From positions 101,381-165,380 of the forward strand of contig JAPLBE010000016.1 in NCBI GenBank assembly GCA_026392935.1: a stretch of 64,000 nt of DNA. The letters run 5' to 3'. The notes under the pieces were generated by a model that was not told the origin of the DNA, ran no database searches, and worked only from the letters and a program-made list of their open reading frames with translations. Made by a program: the position numbers and the translations under genes. Source of the DNA: Actinomycetota bacterium. Lineage in GTDB: Bacteria > Actinomycetota > Actinomycetes > Nanopelagicales > Nanopelagicaceae. Below, piece by piece: positions 54,933 to 63,947 of this stretch; position 1 is the first letter of the stretch; each line of letters opens with the position of its first letter.

Positions 54933-55246
54933 TGGATGCAATCGCAATCATTTCCATCTTTACCCTTGCAGTATTCGTGGGCTTTGAAGTTGTGTCAAAG
55001 GTTTCATCAACACTGCACACCCCACTGATGTCGGGTGCGAATGCAATTCACGGTGTTATTTTGGTGGGAGCAATCATTGTTGCTGATCACAGCGAAACAA
55101 ACCTAGAACTTGGACTCTCACTTGCCGCAATTGTTCTTGCGACAATCAATATGGTTGGCGGATTTGTTGTCACCGACAGAATGCTTGAAATGTTTAAGCC
55201 TAAGAAAGATTCTCAAGGAACTAGCCAGAAGGGAGACTCCAAGTGA
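54932..55246 (+). CDS. pntAB: NAD(P) transhydrogenase, membrane alpha-2 subunit
   Basis: A 104-residue membrane subunit with three transmembrane helices: about 3-25 (IAIISIFTLAVFVGFEVVSKV), 32-55 (LMSGANAIHGVILVGAIIVAD) and 62-85. It contains the conserved TPLMSGANAIHGVI segment that lines the proton path. With PntB it forms the membrane domain. A hydrophilic Lys-rich tail ends the protein. The stop overlaps the pntB start by 4 bp (GTGA). Confidence 0.95.
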   Translation: MDAIAIISIFTLAVFVGFEVVSKVSSTLHTPLMSGANAIHGVILVGAIIVADHSETNLELGLSLAAIVLATINMVGGFVVTDRMLEMFKPKKDSQGTSQKGDSK

Positions 55247-56652
55247 ATAGCACTCTCTACAGCTTGATCGGCCTCGCTGCCGGTGTTGCTTTTATCTTGG
55301 CTCTCAAAGGCTTATCTCATCCAAAGACTGCCCGTCGCGGAAACTTGATTGGTGCATTCGGTGCAACTGTTGCAACACTTTCAGTTTTTCTCTACGTCAC
55401 CCCTTCACATGGTGAGGATATAGGACATTCACTTCCACTTCACAACCTCGGATGGATTCTTGGTGCGATTGTGGTTGGTCTCATCATTGGCGTGCCAGCT
55501 GCACGTAAAGTTGAAATGACTCAGATGCCACAGCTCGTTGCACTCTTTAACGGTGTGGGTGGTGGCGCTGCCGCACTCGTGGCAATCGTTGAATACTTAA
55601 ATCTTGGAGATACTGCAACAACTGCAGAAGTAATCTTCACAGTCTTTACTGTTGTTGTGGGCTGCGTTTCATTCAGCGGTTCGATCATTACATTTATGAA
55701 GTTGCAAGAGCTTATGACTACACGTCCTGTCGTATTTCCTGGTGGACGCTTTGTTATTGCAGGAACCCTTGCGGCTGTACTAGGTGTATCAGTATGGGTA
55801 GTTACAGCACTAGGAACTACACCTCTTCTTGTACTTGCAGTACTTTCGCTTCTCTTCGGTATTCTCTTCGTGCTTCCTGTTGGTGGCGCAGATGTACCGA
55901 TTGTTATCTCACTTCTTAATGCATTTACTGGTCTGACAGTTGCTGCTAGCGGTTACGTACTTTCATCAACACTTCTTATCATCGCCGGAACACTTGTTGG
56001 TGCATCAGGAACTATCTTGACAAGGCTTATGGCAGAAGCAATGGGTCGTTCACTATTCGGAACTCTCTTCGGTGCATTTACTGCAAAACCACAAGCAGTA
56101 TCTGAATCTGGTGAAGAACGTCCAGTACGTTCTGGCTCACCTGATGACGTTGCAATTTTGCTTAACTATGCGCGTCGCGTAGTTATCGTTCCTGGATTCG
56201 GACTTGCCGTAGCTCAGGCACAACACACGGTGCGCGAACTTGCAGACCTAATGCTCTCTAAAGGAATTGATGTTGCATATGGAATTCACCCAGTAGCAGG
56301 TCGCATGCCTGGTCACATGAACGTTCTTCTTGCGGAAGCAAATGTTCCTTATGACCAGTTAGCTGAAATGGATGAAGTAAATCCAACATTCGGTCAGACA
56401 GATGTCGCCATTGTTATCGGTGCAAACGATGTTGTTAATCCAGCTGCGCAGACAACACCGGGTTGCCCAATTTATGGAATGCCTATTTTGGAAGTTAACC
56501 ACGCATCGAACATCATCTTCTTGAAGCGCTCAATGCGCCCAGGATTTGCTGGTATCGAGAATGAACTTCTCTATGATCCAAAGACAATGCTTTTGTTCGG
56601 TGATGCTAAAGCTTCACTCACAAAAGTTGTTTCTGCCCTTAAAGCGCTCTAG
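55243..56652 (+). CDS. pntB: NAD(P) transhydrogenase, beta subunit
   Basis: A 469-residue protein with nine or so transmembrane helices in the first 270 residues (including GHSLPLHNLGWILGAIVVGLIIG, TQMPQLVALFNGVGGGAAALVA and SGSIITFMKLQELM). The NADP-binding domain III follows, with VVIVPGFGLAVAQAQHTVRELADL, GIHPVAGRMPGHMNVLLAEANVPYD and IGANDVVNPAAQ. Proton re-entry drives reduction of NADP by NADH, supplying NADPH for biosynthesis and, plausibly, for the mycothiol/mycoredoxin system. GTG start, overlapping pntAB. Confidence 0.96.
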   Translation: MNSTLYSLIGLAAGVAFILALKGLSHPKTARRGNLIGAFGATVATLSVFLYVTPSHGEDIGHSLPLHNLGWILGAIVVGLIIGVPAARKVEMTQMPQLVALFNGVGGGAAALVAIVEYLNLGDTATTAEVIFTVFTVVVGCVSFSGSIITFMKLQELMTTRPVVFPGGRFVIAGTLAAVLGVSVWVVTALGTTPLLVLAVLSLLFGILFVLPVGGADVPIVISLLNAFTGLTVAASGYVLSSTLLIIAGTLVGASGTILTRLMAEAMGRSLFGTLFGAFTAKPQAVSESGEERPVRSGSPDDVAILLNYARRVVIVPGFGLAVAQAQHTVRELADLMLSKGIDVAYGIHPVAGRMPGHMNVLLAEANVPYDQLAEMDEVNPTFGQTDVAIVIGANDVVNPAAQTTPGCPIYGMPILEVNHASNIIFLKRSMRPGFAGIENELLYDPKTMLLFGDAKASLTKVVSALKAL

Positions 56653-56664
56653 CTCAGAAGCGAC

Positions 56665-57693
56665 TTAACTTTCTTGAAGATCAGTTGGCGCATTGTGGAC
56701 GTCCGGAAACTTGGAGCGATTCAAGGGTTTCTTGGCATCTTCCTTGTAAATCGCTGGGATTGAACCAAGTAGTCCCTTTTGGAAATCTTCAAATGCTTGA
56801 AGAACTTCACGCTTTGTATTCATAACAAATGGACCCATCCAGGCAACAGGTTCTTTAATTGGTTGACCACCCAAAATAAAAAGCTCCATATTTGGTGAGC
56901 GCGATTCTTGCTGGTTTGCAGCTTTGACAACAATGGCATCGCCTTCTGCAAAGACAGTGAGCTGACCCATTCCTGTTGGGCGTTGTTCATCTCCTACAAA
57001 TCCATGTCCTGCCATTGTGTAGACAAGCGCGTTGTAATCCTTGCGCCATGGCAGACGAAGTTCAGCACCAGGTGCAAGAGTTGCATGAATTAATGTGATT
57101 GGAGTTTGAGTGGATCCCGGACCAACATGTCCATCTAATTCACCGGCAATAATGCGAATAAGCGATCCGCCATCAGTTGTAGTAAGCAGTGCAACATCGT
57201 TTGCACGTACATCTTGATACGCAGGTGGCAACCACTTCTTTGCAGCAGGAAGATTTACCCACAACTGAAATCCATGGAACAAACCACCAGACATCACTAA
57301 ATGCTCAGGGGGAGTTTCAATATGAAGAACACCACCACCAGCTGTCATCCACTGTGTATCGCCATCCGTAATTGTCCCGCCACCACCATTGGAATCTTTG
57401 TGATCAAAGATTCCATCAATAATGTATGTAACTGTTTCAAAACCACGATGAGGATGCCATGGAGTTCCCTTTGGTTCGCCCGGTGCATATTCAACTTCAC
57501 CCATTTGATCCAAGTGAATAAATGGATCAAGTTCTGCAAGATCTACACCAGCGAATGCGCGACGAACAGGAAAACCTTCTCCCTCAAATCCTTGCGGAGC
57601 AGTTGTAATGCTCTTAATTTTGCGTGCGCGTAAATGTGTTGCATCGCTAATTCGCGGAAGAATTGTTATGTCGCTAACGGTTACTGCTGGCAC
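56665..57693 (-). CDS. Pirin family protein
   Basis: A 342-residue bicupin of the pirin family. The first cupin carries the metal site GTPWHPHRGFETVTYIIDG and GGVLHIETPP, with the Phe-x-Gln-Leu-Trp motif FQLWVNLP. The second cupin follows and ends with GPFVMNTKREVLQAFEDFQKG. Some pirins are quercetinases or redox cofactors, so the function here is open. The frame stays open through the 12-bp repeat array to a TTG at 57861. I prefer the GTG at 57693, because a perfect AAGGAG (complement of 57700-57705) lies 6 nt upstream and the conserved pirin sequence begins there. Confidence 0.88.
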   Translation of the reverse strand: MPAVTVSDITILPRISDATHLRARKIKSITTAPQGFEGEGFPVRRAFAGVDLAELDPFIHLDQMGEVEYAPGEPKGTPWHPHRGFETVTYIIDGIFDHKDSNGGGGTITDGDTQWMTAGGGVLHIETPPEHLVMSGGLFHGFQLWVNLPAAKKWLPPAYQDVRANDVALLTTTDGGSLIRIIAGELDGHVGPGSTQTPITLIHATLAPGAELRLPWRKDYNALVYTMAGHGFVGDEQRPTGMGQLTVFAEGDAIVVKAANQQESRSPNMELFILGGQPIKEPVAWMGPFVMNTKREVLQAFEDFQKGLLGSIPAIYKEDAKKPLNRSKFPDVHNAPTDLQES

Positions 57694-57712
57694 AAATGAC
57701 TCCTTCTCGGGC

Positions 57713-57784
57713 GGCTCCAGTATTGGCTCCAGTATTGGCTCCAGTATTGGTTCCAGTGCTGGTTCCAGTGCTGGTTCCAAAACT
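57713..57784. repeat. Tandem 12-bp repeat in the 5' region of the pirin gene
   Basis: Six head-to-tail units: GGCTCCAGTATT three times (57713-57748), GGTTCCAGTGCT twice (57749-57772) and GGTTCCAAAACT once (57773-57784). The unit length is a multiple of three. Read on the minus strand in the pirin frame it encodes Leu-Glu-Pro-Ala/Ile repeats, so it could be either a leader element or a low-complexity N-terminal extension. Its first unit lies 7 bp upstream of the Shine-Dalgarno sequence. Confidence 0.9.
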
Positions 57785-57907
57785 GACTCTGGTGTGAGCA
57801 CTAATGTAGTTGAACTTTCAACTACTCGCAACTTATCCGAATTGTGCTTGCAACACGTCAAAAGTGAGCACTATGCGAAGTGCGCTCAGAGCACGCGACG
57901 TTCTTGG

Positions 57908-59260
57908 CTACGTGGGCTCATTCGCCGAACGTGCAGGTGTGAAGAACTCTTTACCAAGAGGAGAAGTCCAGGTACATGATCCATCAGGGAAACTCTTAAT
58001 TGACCAACCATCGTGAGTTTTTAATCGGTGATGACGTCTGCACAGGGCGCCAATGTTTTCAGCAGAGGTTCTGCCACCACTTTCCCAACTTTGCGCATGA
58101 TCTAAATCAGAGAGAAGCGCAGATCTTCGACATCCAGGAAAGCGACATGTTCTATCTCGCGCAATGAGAAAATCCTTAAGATTTTGAGGCGGTTGATAAC
58201 TTTCTCGACCAAAATCAAGAAGATTTCCAGTCTGAGGCTCGGTGATGAATCGTTTCCACTGTGCATCTGATGCAAGCTCGCGAGCAATTGCTGCAGGAAT
58301 TGGACCATATCCTGCAAGCTGTCCTGGATTTTCAGCAAGACCGAGCAAGGTTGGAAGATCAATCGTGACATTAACGGTGAGTGGCCTGCGATGTGGCTGA
58401 ACCTCTTGCGCCATTGTTGCTAAGAAATCGGAGCAGATTGCAGAAAGTGCGTCAGCTCGCTTCATATCCTTATTTCGTTTCCCTGCATCAACCACGCCTA
58501 TGGATTCTTTTGAATCCTCACGTAAGATAAATGCTTCAATTGAGTTCATAACAATCTGCGCATCTGCAGCTGGAAGAATCGCCACGACAGTAGACATGCC
58601 ATCTACATCGTTATAACAACTAACGCGACGCATGGAGTGTGCACGTGTTGTCACATCCTCAAATTCCTCAGGTGCATATTTAGCTACAGAATTTCTTACA
58701 TGGTTTGCGACCTGTCCTGGAGTGTGAAACTCGGCAAATGCAATTGCCTTTGATTCGATTTCAAAAATTGCAGATTCACTCATTCCATCACGGATTGCAG
58801 CAGCGGTTTCACGTGCGATTACTGTTGCATGTGCTGATGAAATCTCACCAACAGCCAACGCCGAACATGTATTTGGAAGATTGTTAACGAGAGTTCTAGC
58901 AACATCAATCCGGTACTGAGCAGTTGCCGGAGCAAGTCGTAAGGCTGTTGAAATATCTTCACGTTCCGTTTCATCGACGCCAAACATCGCGCCTTCACCT
59001 TCGGTTGGATGCATGCCAGCGACGGCAGTGATTGCTCTTTGTTTGAGAGCAAATAACCAACCATCTTGCCGTTCAAGTGCGGAGAGAAAATCAATTTTGT
59101 CACTTGCATTGAGATTGAACGGATCTATGACAGCAAGCTTTTGAAGTGTTGATGCACTTGGTATTGCGCATAACAGAGCAGAAACCACGCGAGAAAGTGA
59201 ATTAACGTCCTGTGAATTAACCTCCTGTGAATTAACACTGTGTAGGCGAGCTGTGGTCAT
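57908..59260 (-). CDS. DUF222 / 13E12-type HNH endonuclease-domain protein
   Basis: A 450-residue protein of the actinobacterial DUF222 (13E12 repeat) family. A long helical DUF222 region includes ATAQYRIDVARTLVNNLPNT, LAVGEISSAHATVIARETA and TVVAILPAADAQIVMNSIEAF. The C-terminal HNH motif is CRFPGCRRSALLSDLDHAQSWESGG followed by NIGALCRRHHRLKTHDGW, with the zinc-type cysteines. The role is unknown; such genes are multicopy in some actinobacteria and behave like mobile or repetitive elements. The start is uncertain: the frame is open to 59422, and the ATG at 59260 is a compromise with no strong Shine-Dalgarno sequence. A 15-bp repeat lies in the first codons. Confidence 0.85.
   Translation of the reverse strand: MTTARLHSVNSQEVNSQDVNSLSRVVSALLCAIPSASTLQKLAVIDPFNLNASDKIDFLSALERQDGWLFALKQRAITAVAGMHPTEGEGAMFGVDETEREDISTALRLAPATAQYRIDVARTLVNNLPNTCSALAVGEISSAHATVIARETAAAIRDGMSESAIFEIESKAIAFAEFHTPGQVANHVRNSVAKYAPEEFEDVTTRAHSMRRVSCYNDVDGMSTVVAILPAADAQIVMNSIEAFILREDSKESIGVVDAGKRNKDMKRADALSAICSDFLATMAQEVQPHRRPLTVNVTIDLPTLLGLAENPGQLAGYGPIPAAIARELASDAQWKRFITEPQTGNLLDFGRESYQPPQNLKDFLIARDRTCRFPGCRRSALLSDLDHAQSWESGGRTSAENIGALCRRHHRLKTHDGWSIKSFPDGSCTWTSPLGKEFFTPARSANEPT
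59197..59236. repeat. Tandem 15-bp repeat in the N-terminal coding part of the HNH gene
   Basis: GTGAATTAAC occurs at 59197, 59212 and 59227 with CCT-containing 5-bp spacers, giving an exact 15-bp period. On the minus strand it encodes VNSQE/VNSQD repeats just after the chosen start codon. Confidence 0.85.
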
Positions 59261-59394
59261 GTGGTGATAGTGGAGCGTTGGGGTGACATTTGATGAAGTA
59301 AAGAAGGCTGAAGGGAGTAATTGTGGAAAAGTATTTTCAGCGTAGTAACAATACGTATGCATTGAGGGCATTTTTATTACTGCGTGTAGAGATA

Positions 59395-59400
59395 TAGAAT
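59395..59400 (+). promoter_or_regulatory. Predicted leaderless -10 of trhO
   Basis: TAGAAT (within TATAGAAT), 6 nt before the GTG at 59407. Confidence 0.6.
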
Positions 59401-59406
59401 TCTGAC

Positions 59407-60330
59407 GTGAACAAGCACGCACCCAAGCTCAACAAAGTGGTCCTGTATTACGGGTTTACTCCTGTGGCAGATCCCGAGGCGATGCGTCTTTGGCAGAAAC
59501 AATTGTGCGAAACGTTAAATCTGAAGGGTCGAATTCTGATCTCACCCCACGGAATTAACGGAACAGTCGGCGGCGAAATGGCTGATGTAAAGAAATATGT
59601 TCGTGAAACCCGTAGCTATCAAGGTTTCAAAAACATGGTGTTCAAATGGTCAGATGGAACTGGCAATGAATTCCCTCGACTACGAGTCGTTGTGAAAGAT
59701 GAACTGGTCGCATTCGGAAATCCAGATGAAATTAAAGTTGATGAGAACGGCGTAATTGGTGGAGGAATACATCTTCGACCAGAACAAGTAGAAGAACTTG
59801 TAAAAGAGCGTGGTGATGAAGTTGTCTTCTTCGATGGTAGAAATGCATACGAAGCAAAAATCGGTAAATTCAAGAATGCAGTCGTACCTGATGTAGAAAC
59901 CTCACGCGACTTCGTAGCTGAAATTGAAAGTGGAAAATACGATCACCTCAAAGATAAACCAGTTGTTACCTATTGCACCGGCGGAATTCGCTGTGAAGTT
60001 CTCTCAGTTGTCATGAAAAATCGCGGCTTCAACGAGGTTTATCAAATAGATGGTGGAATTGTTAAGTATGGCAATCGCTTTGGTGATGACGCTTCTTGGG
60101 AAGGCTCGCTCTACATCTTCGATGACCGCATGTCTATGGACTTTTCAGATAAAGCAAAAGTAATTGGCAAGTGCGATAAGTGCAGTGCGCCGACAAAAGA
60201 CTTTCGAAATTGCAATACCGCATCATGTCACCAGTTAATTCTGCTCTGTGATGACTGCGCGTCACTCCCTTCAAATTTGAGTTGCACACATGACCAAAGT
60301 CTCAACCGCGATTCCGAAATGGTTGGCTAA
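59407..60330 (+). CDS. trhO: tRNA uridine(34) hydroxylase TrhO (rhodanese family)
   Basis: A 307-residue YceA/TrhO-type protein, which in other bacteria hydroxylates U34 of certain tRNAs using oxygen. The N-terminal domain ([33 protein letters not shown]) is followed by a rhodanese domain with catalytic C190 in [17 protein letters not shown]-terminal cysteine-rich domain [15 protein letters not shown], then [11 protein letters not shown], suits a zinc site. GTG start. The C-terminal zinc segment occurs in many TrhO proteins. Confidence 0.93.
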   Translation: MNKHAPKLNKVVLYYGFTPVADPEAMRLWQKQLCETLNLKGRILISPHGINGTVGGEMADVKKYVRETRSYQGFKNMVFKWSDGTGNEFPRLRVVVKDELVAFGNPDEIKVDENGVIGGGIHLRPEQVEELVKERGDEVVFFDGRNAYEAKIGKFKNAVVPDVETSRDFVAEIESGKYDHLKDKPVVTYCTGGIRCEVLSVVMKNRGFNEVYQIDGGIVKYGNRFGDDASWEGSLYIFDDRMSMDFSDKAKVIGKCDKCSAPTKDFRNCNTASCHQLILLCDDCASLPSNLSCTHDQSLNRDSEMVG

Positions 60331-60370
60331 CACTTCAACTCTCGCGCCCGCCAATGCCGACCCCCTGCCA

Positions 60371-60376
60371 TAAGAT
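60371..60376 (+). promoter_or_regulatory. Predicted leaderless -10 of the acetyltransferase gene
   Basis: TAAGAT, 6 nt before the ATG at 60383. Confidence 0.6.
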
Positions 60377-60382
60377 TGACGC

Positions 60383-60964
60383 ATGATCTGGTGGCCGAAT
60401 GAGATTGCAACTCTCTCGCACGGACTAGTCACGTTGCGGCAAAGTGCTGAGAAAGATATTGATTCAATTTTTCAGGCATGCCAAGACCCACTCATTCCAG
60501 CATTCACAACCGTTCCAGCTGATTACACAATTGATCACGCAATAGATTTTGTGCGCTCTGATCCATTCTCTTTTGCCGAGCGCAGAGAGCTTCGCTTTGT
60601 GATTGATTATGGAAATGGGGCAGATGCAACATTTGCCGGAGTTATTTCACTTCACACAATCAACATTAAAAATCACACCGCAGAAATTGGCTATTGGATT
60701 GATTCCTCCCAACGCGGAAAAAACATTGGCACAATTGCAGCGCAGATGATTACCGATCTTGGAGTAACAGAGATTGGTTTTCGCAGAATAGAAGGTTTAG
60801 TTGATGTAGATAATCTCGCTTCCCAGCATCTACTTCAGAAAGCTGGATATGTACAAGAAGGAGTCCTGCAAAACAAGGTCACCCGCGATGACGGTAGGCA
60901 AATAGATATGGCACTCTTTGCAGTAACGAATCAGATGTGGGAGAGCCAGACATGGAATCGCTAG
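60383..60964 (+). CDS. GNAT-family N-acetyltransferase (RimJ/RimL-like)
   Basis: A 193-residue acetyl-CoA-dependent transferase. Motif segments are LVTLRQSAEKDIDSIFQACQDP at the N-terminus, ELRFVIDYG, HTAEIGYWIDSSQRGKNIGTIAAQMITDLGV (acetyl-CoA loop, here QRGKNIG) and RRIEGLVDVDNLASQHLLQKAGYVQEGVL, typical of the RimJ/RimL group that modifies protein N-termini or small amines. The substrate is unknown. It overlaps the next gene by 13 bp. Confidence 0.88.
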   Translation: MIWWPNEIATLSHGLVTLRQSAEKDIDSIFQACQDPLIPAFTTVPADYTIDHAIDFVRSDPFSFAERRELRFVIDYGNGADATFAGVISLHTINIKNHTAEIGYWIDSSQRGKNIGTIAAQMITDLGVTEIGFRRIEGLVDVDNLASQHLLQKAGYVQEGVLQNKVTRDDGRQIDMALFAVTNQMWESQTWNR

Positions 60965-61287
60965 CTCTCGTAGTATCCATTCTGGTCTCAATCTGCTTTT
61001 TCAGCGGACCCATCGGTCTCTTTCTTACTAGCCGCATGCTAACTAAGGTCACGACCAACCCGTTTACATTATTGCTACGAAGAACAGTATTGATAATTAA
61101 CGGATTACTCGGCTCAGCTATTTCATCCTTTTTCTTATTTGGCCCTATTCCTCTTTTTCTCAAAGCGATTTCACTTATCTCATTAGTTTTGAATGTCTGG
61201 GCGATAGATCGCGAATTTGGCGGAAACCTCACGAGCTATCTACGTCGTACTTTTAAAAATCGCCCCAGCCGGGATAAAGATGAGTAA
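60952..61287 (+). CDS. Small membrane protein, MnhG-like size and topology
   Basis: A 111-residue protein with three hydrophobic segments: about 2-24 (SLALVVSILVSICFFSGPIGLF), 42-65 (TVLIINGLLGSAISSFFLFGP) and 70-85. A basic tail ends the protein. Size and topology resemble MnhG/PhaG antiporter subunits, but I see no firm family signature, so the function is unknown. GGGAG lies 8 nt before the ATG, inside the acetyltransferase gene. It overlaps the acetyltransferase stop by 13 bp and the GH18 gene by 8 bp. Confidence 0.7.
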   Translation: MESLALVVSILVSICFFSGPIGLFLTSRMLTKVTTNPFTLLLRRTVLIINGLLGSAISSFFLFGPIPLFLKAISLISLVLNVWAIDREFGGNLTSYLRRTFKNRPSRDKDE

Positions 61288-63055
61288 ATTTAAATTCTCA
61301 GCACTCTCCACAGCACTCGTCTTTTCACTTCTTGCTGCGACTTTTATTACCGCTCCATCAAGTTCTGCAGCAGATACCGTGCCGCGAAAGATCTTAACTG
61401 GGTGGGTTCCTTACTACTCTATGAAAACTGCACTACCAGATGTCTTGAACAATGTTGATTTGATAAAAGAAGTGATGCCATTTTGGTACACCTTGAAGTA
61501 CACCTCCAAGACTAAAACTATAGGAATTACAGATCTCTATGCCCCAGCAAACCCAAGTATTCCTATGTCAATACCTCTGACGGCTATGCGTAATGCAAAT
61601 TTGCAAATCATTCCAACCATTACTGATGGAACTGCCAAGGGTGTTCTCGCCGAGCTACTTAAATCACCGAGTTCGAGAAAGCAAATAATCGCCGCGATTG
61701 TGAATTTGATTCAGGTGAATAACTACGATGGAATCGATTTAGATTTCGAAGGTTTTGCTTTTGTTGATGGGAATACAACCTGGAAAGCAACTGCGCCGTT
61801 GTGGGCAACTTTTGTGAAGGAATTATCAGTTGTACTTCGTGCTCAAAACAAAATACTTTCTGTCTCCACGCCATATGTTCTCAACCCTGCAGATAAACAA
61901 AAAGGTTATTACGTCTATGCATGGGCAGATATTGCGTCTTCAATCGACAAACTCCGAATCATGACGTATGACTATTCAGTTTCTAAAGTTGGTCCATTAG
62001 GACCAATTACCTGGGCTGAAAGAACTGTGAAGTACGCAGTTTCAATCATGCCCGCCTCAAAAGTATTTGTTGGCGTCCCTGGCTACGGACGAGATTGGGT
62101 GACTGCAGTTTCTGGTGTGTGTCCATCAAACGTTGCTAACTCTGTAAAGGTTGGCGCAAAAGCTGCGACATTCGTAATGCGAGATGCACAAAATCTTGCT
62201 GCAACATATGGAGTAGTTCCAACGTATAACGAGCAATTTGGTGAAATGACTTTCACGTATCAAAAGGTGTACAACGGAACAACAGCGACTGGACTTTCAA
62301 CATCATGTACGGCAACCCGTACTGCCTGGTATCAAGATGCACGCGGTTGGGCTCTGCGGGCAGCACTGGTTACGAAGTACAGAATTGGTGGAATCACTGC
62401 ATGGACATTCGGCATGGAAGAACCACTTGCCATGGAGTCCATCAGAAATGTTGCGAAAGAAATTGCACCAGATCAAGTAAATGTCACGGCAAGTGTTGAT
62501 AAGAATGAAATCAACTATGGTGAAGCAATAGCGATTGAATCAAACTTTGCAATTAAAGATAAATCTCCACTAGTAAATGTGCCTGTGCGTATTGAAGCTA
62601 AATCAGCCACTGACGAGACGTGGAGATTGCTCAGTACAGTTTCAACTGACGCGGAAGGAAAGATTGCAAAATCTTTGATTCTAGGAAAATCTGCAGTTCT
62701 GCGACTTTATACAGAATCATCGTGGGAGAGAGCTGAAGGTGTTTCGCAAGAAATCCCGATAACTGTTATACGTCGCGTCGTTATAAACCCACCAACGTCG
62801 GTTAAATCAGGTAAAGCATTTACCTTAGAAGGCAGTGTGCGCCCAAGGACTGCTGGGGTAGGAGTGATTTTGGAGAAGCTAGTTAACAATGAGTGGAAGA
62901 TCGTTGATGAATCAGCTACTACAGATAGCAACGGAGTATTTACTTTTGAACTGCCAGCCCAGAGTAGAAGTATTCAGACTCTCAGAGTATCTCTTCGAGA
63001 AGATCCAGACTGGACTGCGGTAACAGGCCAAACATTCAATATCATTATCCGGTGA
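61280..63055 (+). CDS. Secreted glycoside hydrolase family 18 protein
   Basis: A 591-residue exported protein. Signal peptide: [22 protein letters not shown], with a cut near the Ala-rich SSSAADT (about residue 31). The GH18 barrel (about 36-420) contains GWVPYYS, the catalytic [10 protein letters not shown] (150-159, Glu157 as acid), IRIMTYDYS and a late [13 protein letters not shown]. It resembles spore-germination YaaH-like or chitinase-like GH18 proteins. Two C-terminal Ig-like segments (about 425-510 and 515-591) may bind wall or polysaccharide. The ATG at 61280 overlaps the preceding gene by 8 bp. It probably acts on peptidoglycan-type or chitin-like glycans. Confidence 0.88.
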   Translation: MSKFKFSALSTALVFSLLAATFITAPSSSAADTVPRKILTGWVPYYSMKTALPDVLNNVDLIKEVMPFWYTLKYTSKTKTIGITDLYAPANPSIPMSIPLTAMRNANLQIIPTITDGTAKGVLAELLKSPSSRKQIIAAIVNLIQVNNYDGIDLDFEGFAFVDGNTTWKATAPLWATFVKELSVVLRAQNKILSVSTPYVLNPADKQKGYYVYAWADIASSIDKLRIMTYDYSVSKVGPLGPITWAERTVKYAVSIMPASKVFVGVPGYGRDWVTAVSGVCPSNVANSVKVGAKAATFVMRDAQNLAATYGVVPTYNEQFGEMTFTYQKVYNGTTATGLSTSCTATRTAWYQDARGWALRAALVTKYRIGGITAWTFGMEEPLAMESIRNVAKEIAPDQVNVTASVDKNEINYGEAIAIESNFAIKDKSPLVNVPVRIEAKSATDETWRLLSTVSTDAEGKIAKSLILGKSAVLRLYTESSWERAEGVSQEIPITVIRRVVINPPTSVKSGKAFTLEGSVRPRTAGVGVILEKLVNNEWKIVDESATTDSNGVFTFELPAQSRSIQTLRVSLREDPDWTAVTGQTFNIIIR

Positions 63056-63348
63056 TGGTAAAGACTGCAGATAAAATCGAAGAAGAGATTCGCGCAATCT
63101 TTTCTGGTGATACTCCGTGGGTCACCATTGTGTGGGACGACCCGGTAAATCTTCAGACCTATGTTGTCTATGTATTTATGGAGCTATTTGGTTATTCAAA
63201 GGCTCGCGCAACCGAATTAATGTTGCAAGTGCATAACGATGGGAAAGCTACTGTCTCTTCAGGTAGTCGTGAAGAGATGGAACATGATGTGGCTAGGCTT
63301 CATGAATACGGTCTGTGGGCTACTTTGCAGCGCGGGGACCAACTGTGA
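63055..63348 (+). CDS. clpS: ATP-dependent Clp protease adaptor ClpS
   Basis: A 97-residue adaptor that delivers N-degron substrates to ClpC/ClpA. The core [46 protein letters not shown] contains the acidic DD, the Asn of the N-end-rule pocket and the ClpA-binding VHNDGKA. The GTG three bases earlier is an equally possible start; the ATG overlaps the previous stop in TGATG. The stop overlaps the DUF2017 gene by 4 bp. The clpS-DUF2017-JAMM order is conserved in actinobacteria. Confidence 0.94.
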   Translation: MVKTADKIEEEIRAIFSGDTPWVTIVWDDPVNLQTYVVYVFMELFGYSKARATELMLQVHNDGKATVSSGSREEMEHDVARLHEYGLWATLQRGDQL

Positions 63349-63935
63349 GCACAACCGAGGGATTTAAGCGCCACGGTGATCATTCATATGTTGCACAATT
63401 TGCAGATAGCGAGAAAGAAGTATTACTTAATCTCTGCGAACAAATCGTTGAACTTTTAGCAGAACGAACCGACCACGGACATGAAGATCCTTTGGCGGCA
63501 ATGGTAGGAATTACTTCTCACGACTCTCCTCCCGAAGATGATGTATTGCATCGTTTATTACCTAATGCATATGCAGATTCAGTTGATGCATCTGAATTCC
63601 GCAGATATACAGAATCAACACTTCGAGCGAAGAAGCAGGCACACGCAATTTCGATGCGTATTCATCTCAAAAGTGCAGATGATGGAATCGTTGATTTAGA
63701 TCACGATAATGCGAATGCCTGGCTTGGTGCCATTAACGATATTCGTTTAGCACTCGGGGTCCGGCTCAAAGTTGGCGAAAATACTAATGAGCATTTAGAA
63801 ATACTTTCACCGGATGATCCGCTACGCGGTGTCTATGCGGTTTATACCTGGCTAGGTTGGTTGCAAGAGTCACTTCTCTCTGCTCTCATTGATGATGCGG
63901 ATGAAGATGAAGAATCCCAACTTGGGAATTCCTAG
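63345..63935 (+). CDS. DUF2017 family protein
   Basis: A 196-residue protein with the DUF2017 layout: [20 protein letters not shown] at the start, [33 protein letters not shown] in the middle, [16 protein letters not shown], and an end with [20 protein letters not shown] followed by an acidic tail. The function is unknown, but the gene is tied to clpS across actinobacteria. The GTG at 63345 overlaps the clpS stop by 4 bp. Confidence 0.88.
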   Translation: MSTTEGFKRHGDHSYVAQFADSEKEVLLNLCEQIVELLAERTDHGHEDPLAAMVGITSHDSPPEDDVLHRLLPNAYADSVDASEFRRYTESTLRAKKQAHAISMRIHLKSADDGIVDLDHDNANAWLGAINDIRLALGVRLKVGENTNEHLEILSPDDPLRGVYAVYTWLGWLQESLLSALIDDADEDEESQLGNS

Positions 63936-63941
63936 TAAGAT
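63936..63941 (+). promoter_or_regulatory. Predicted leaderless -10 of the last gene
   Basis: TAAGAT directly after the DUF2017 stop codon, 6 nt before the ATG at 63948. Confidence 0.55.
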
Positions 63942-63947
63942 ACGCAT

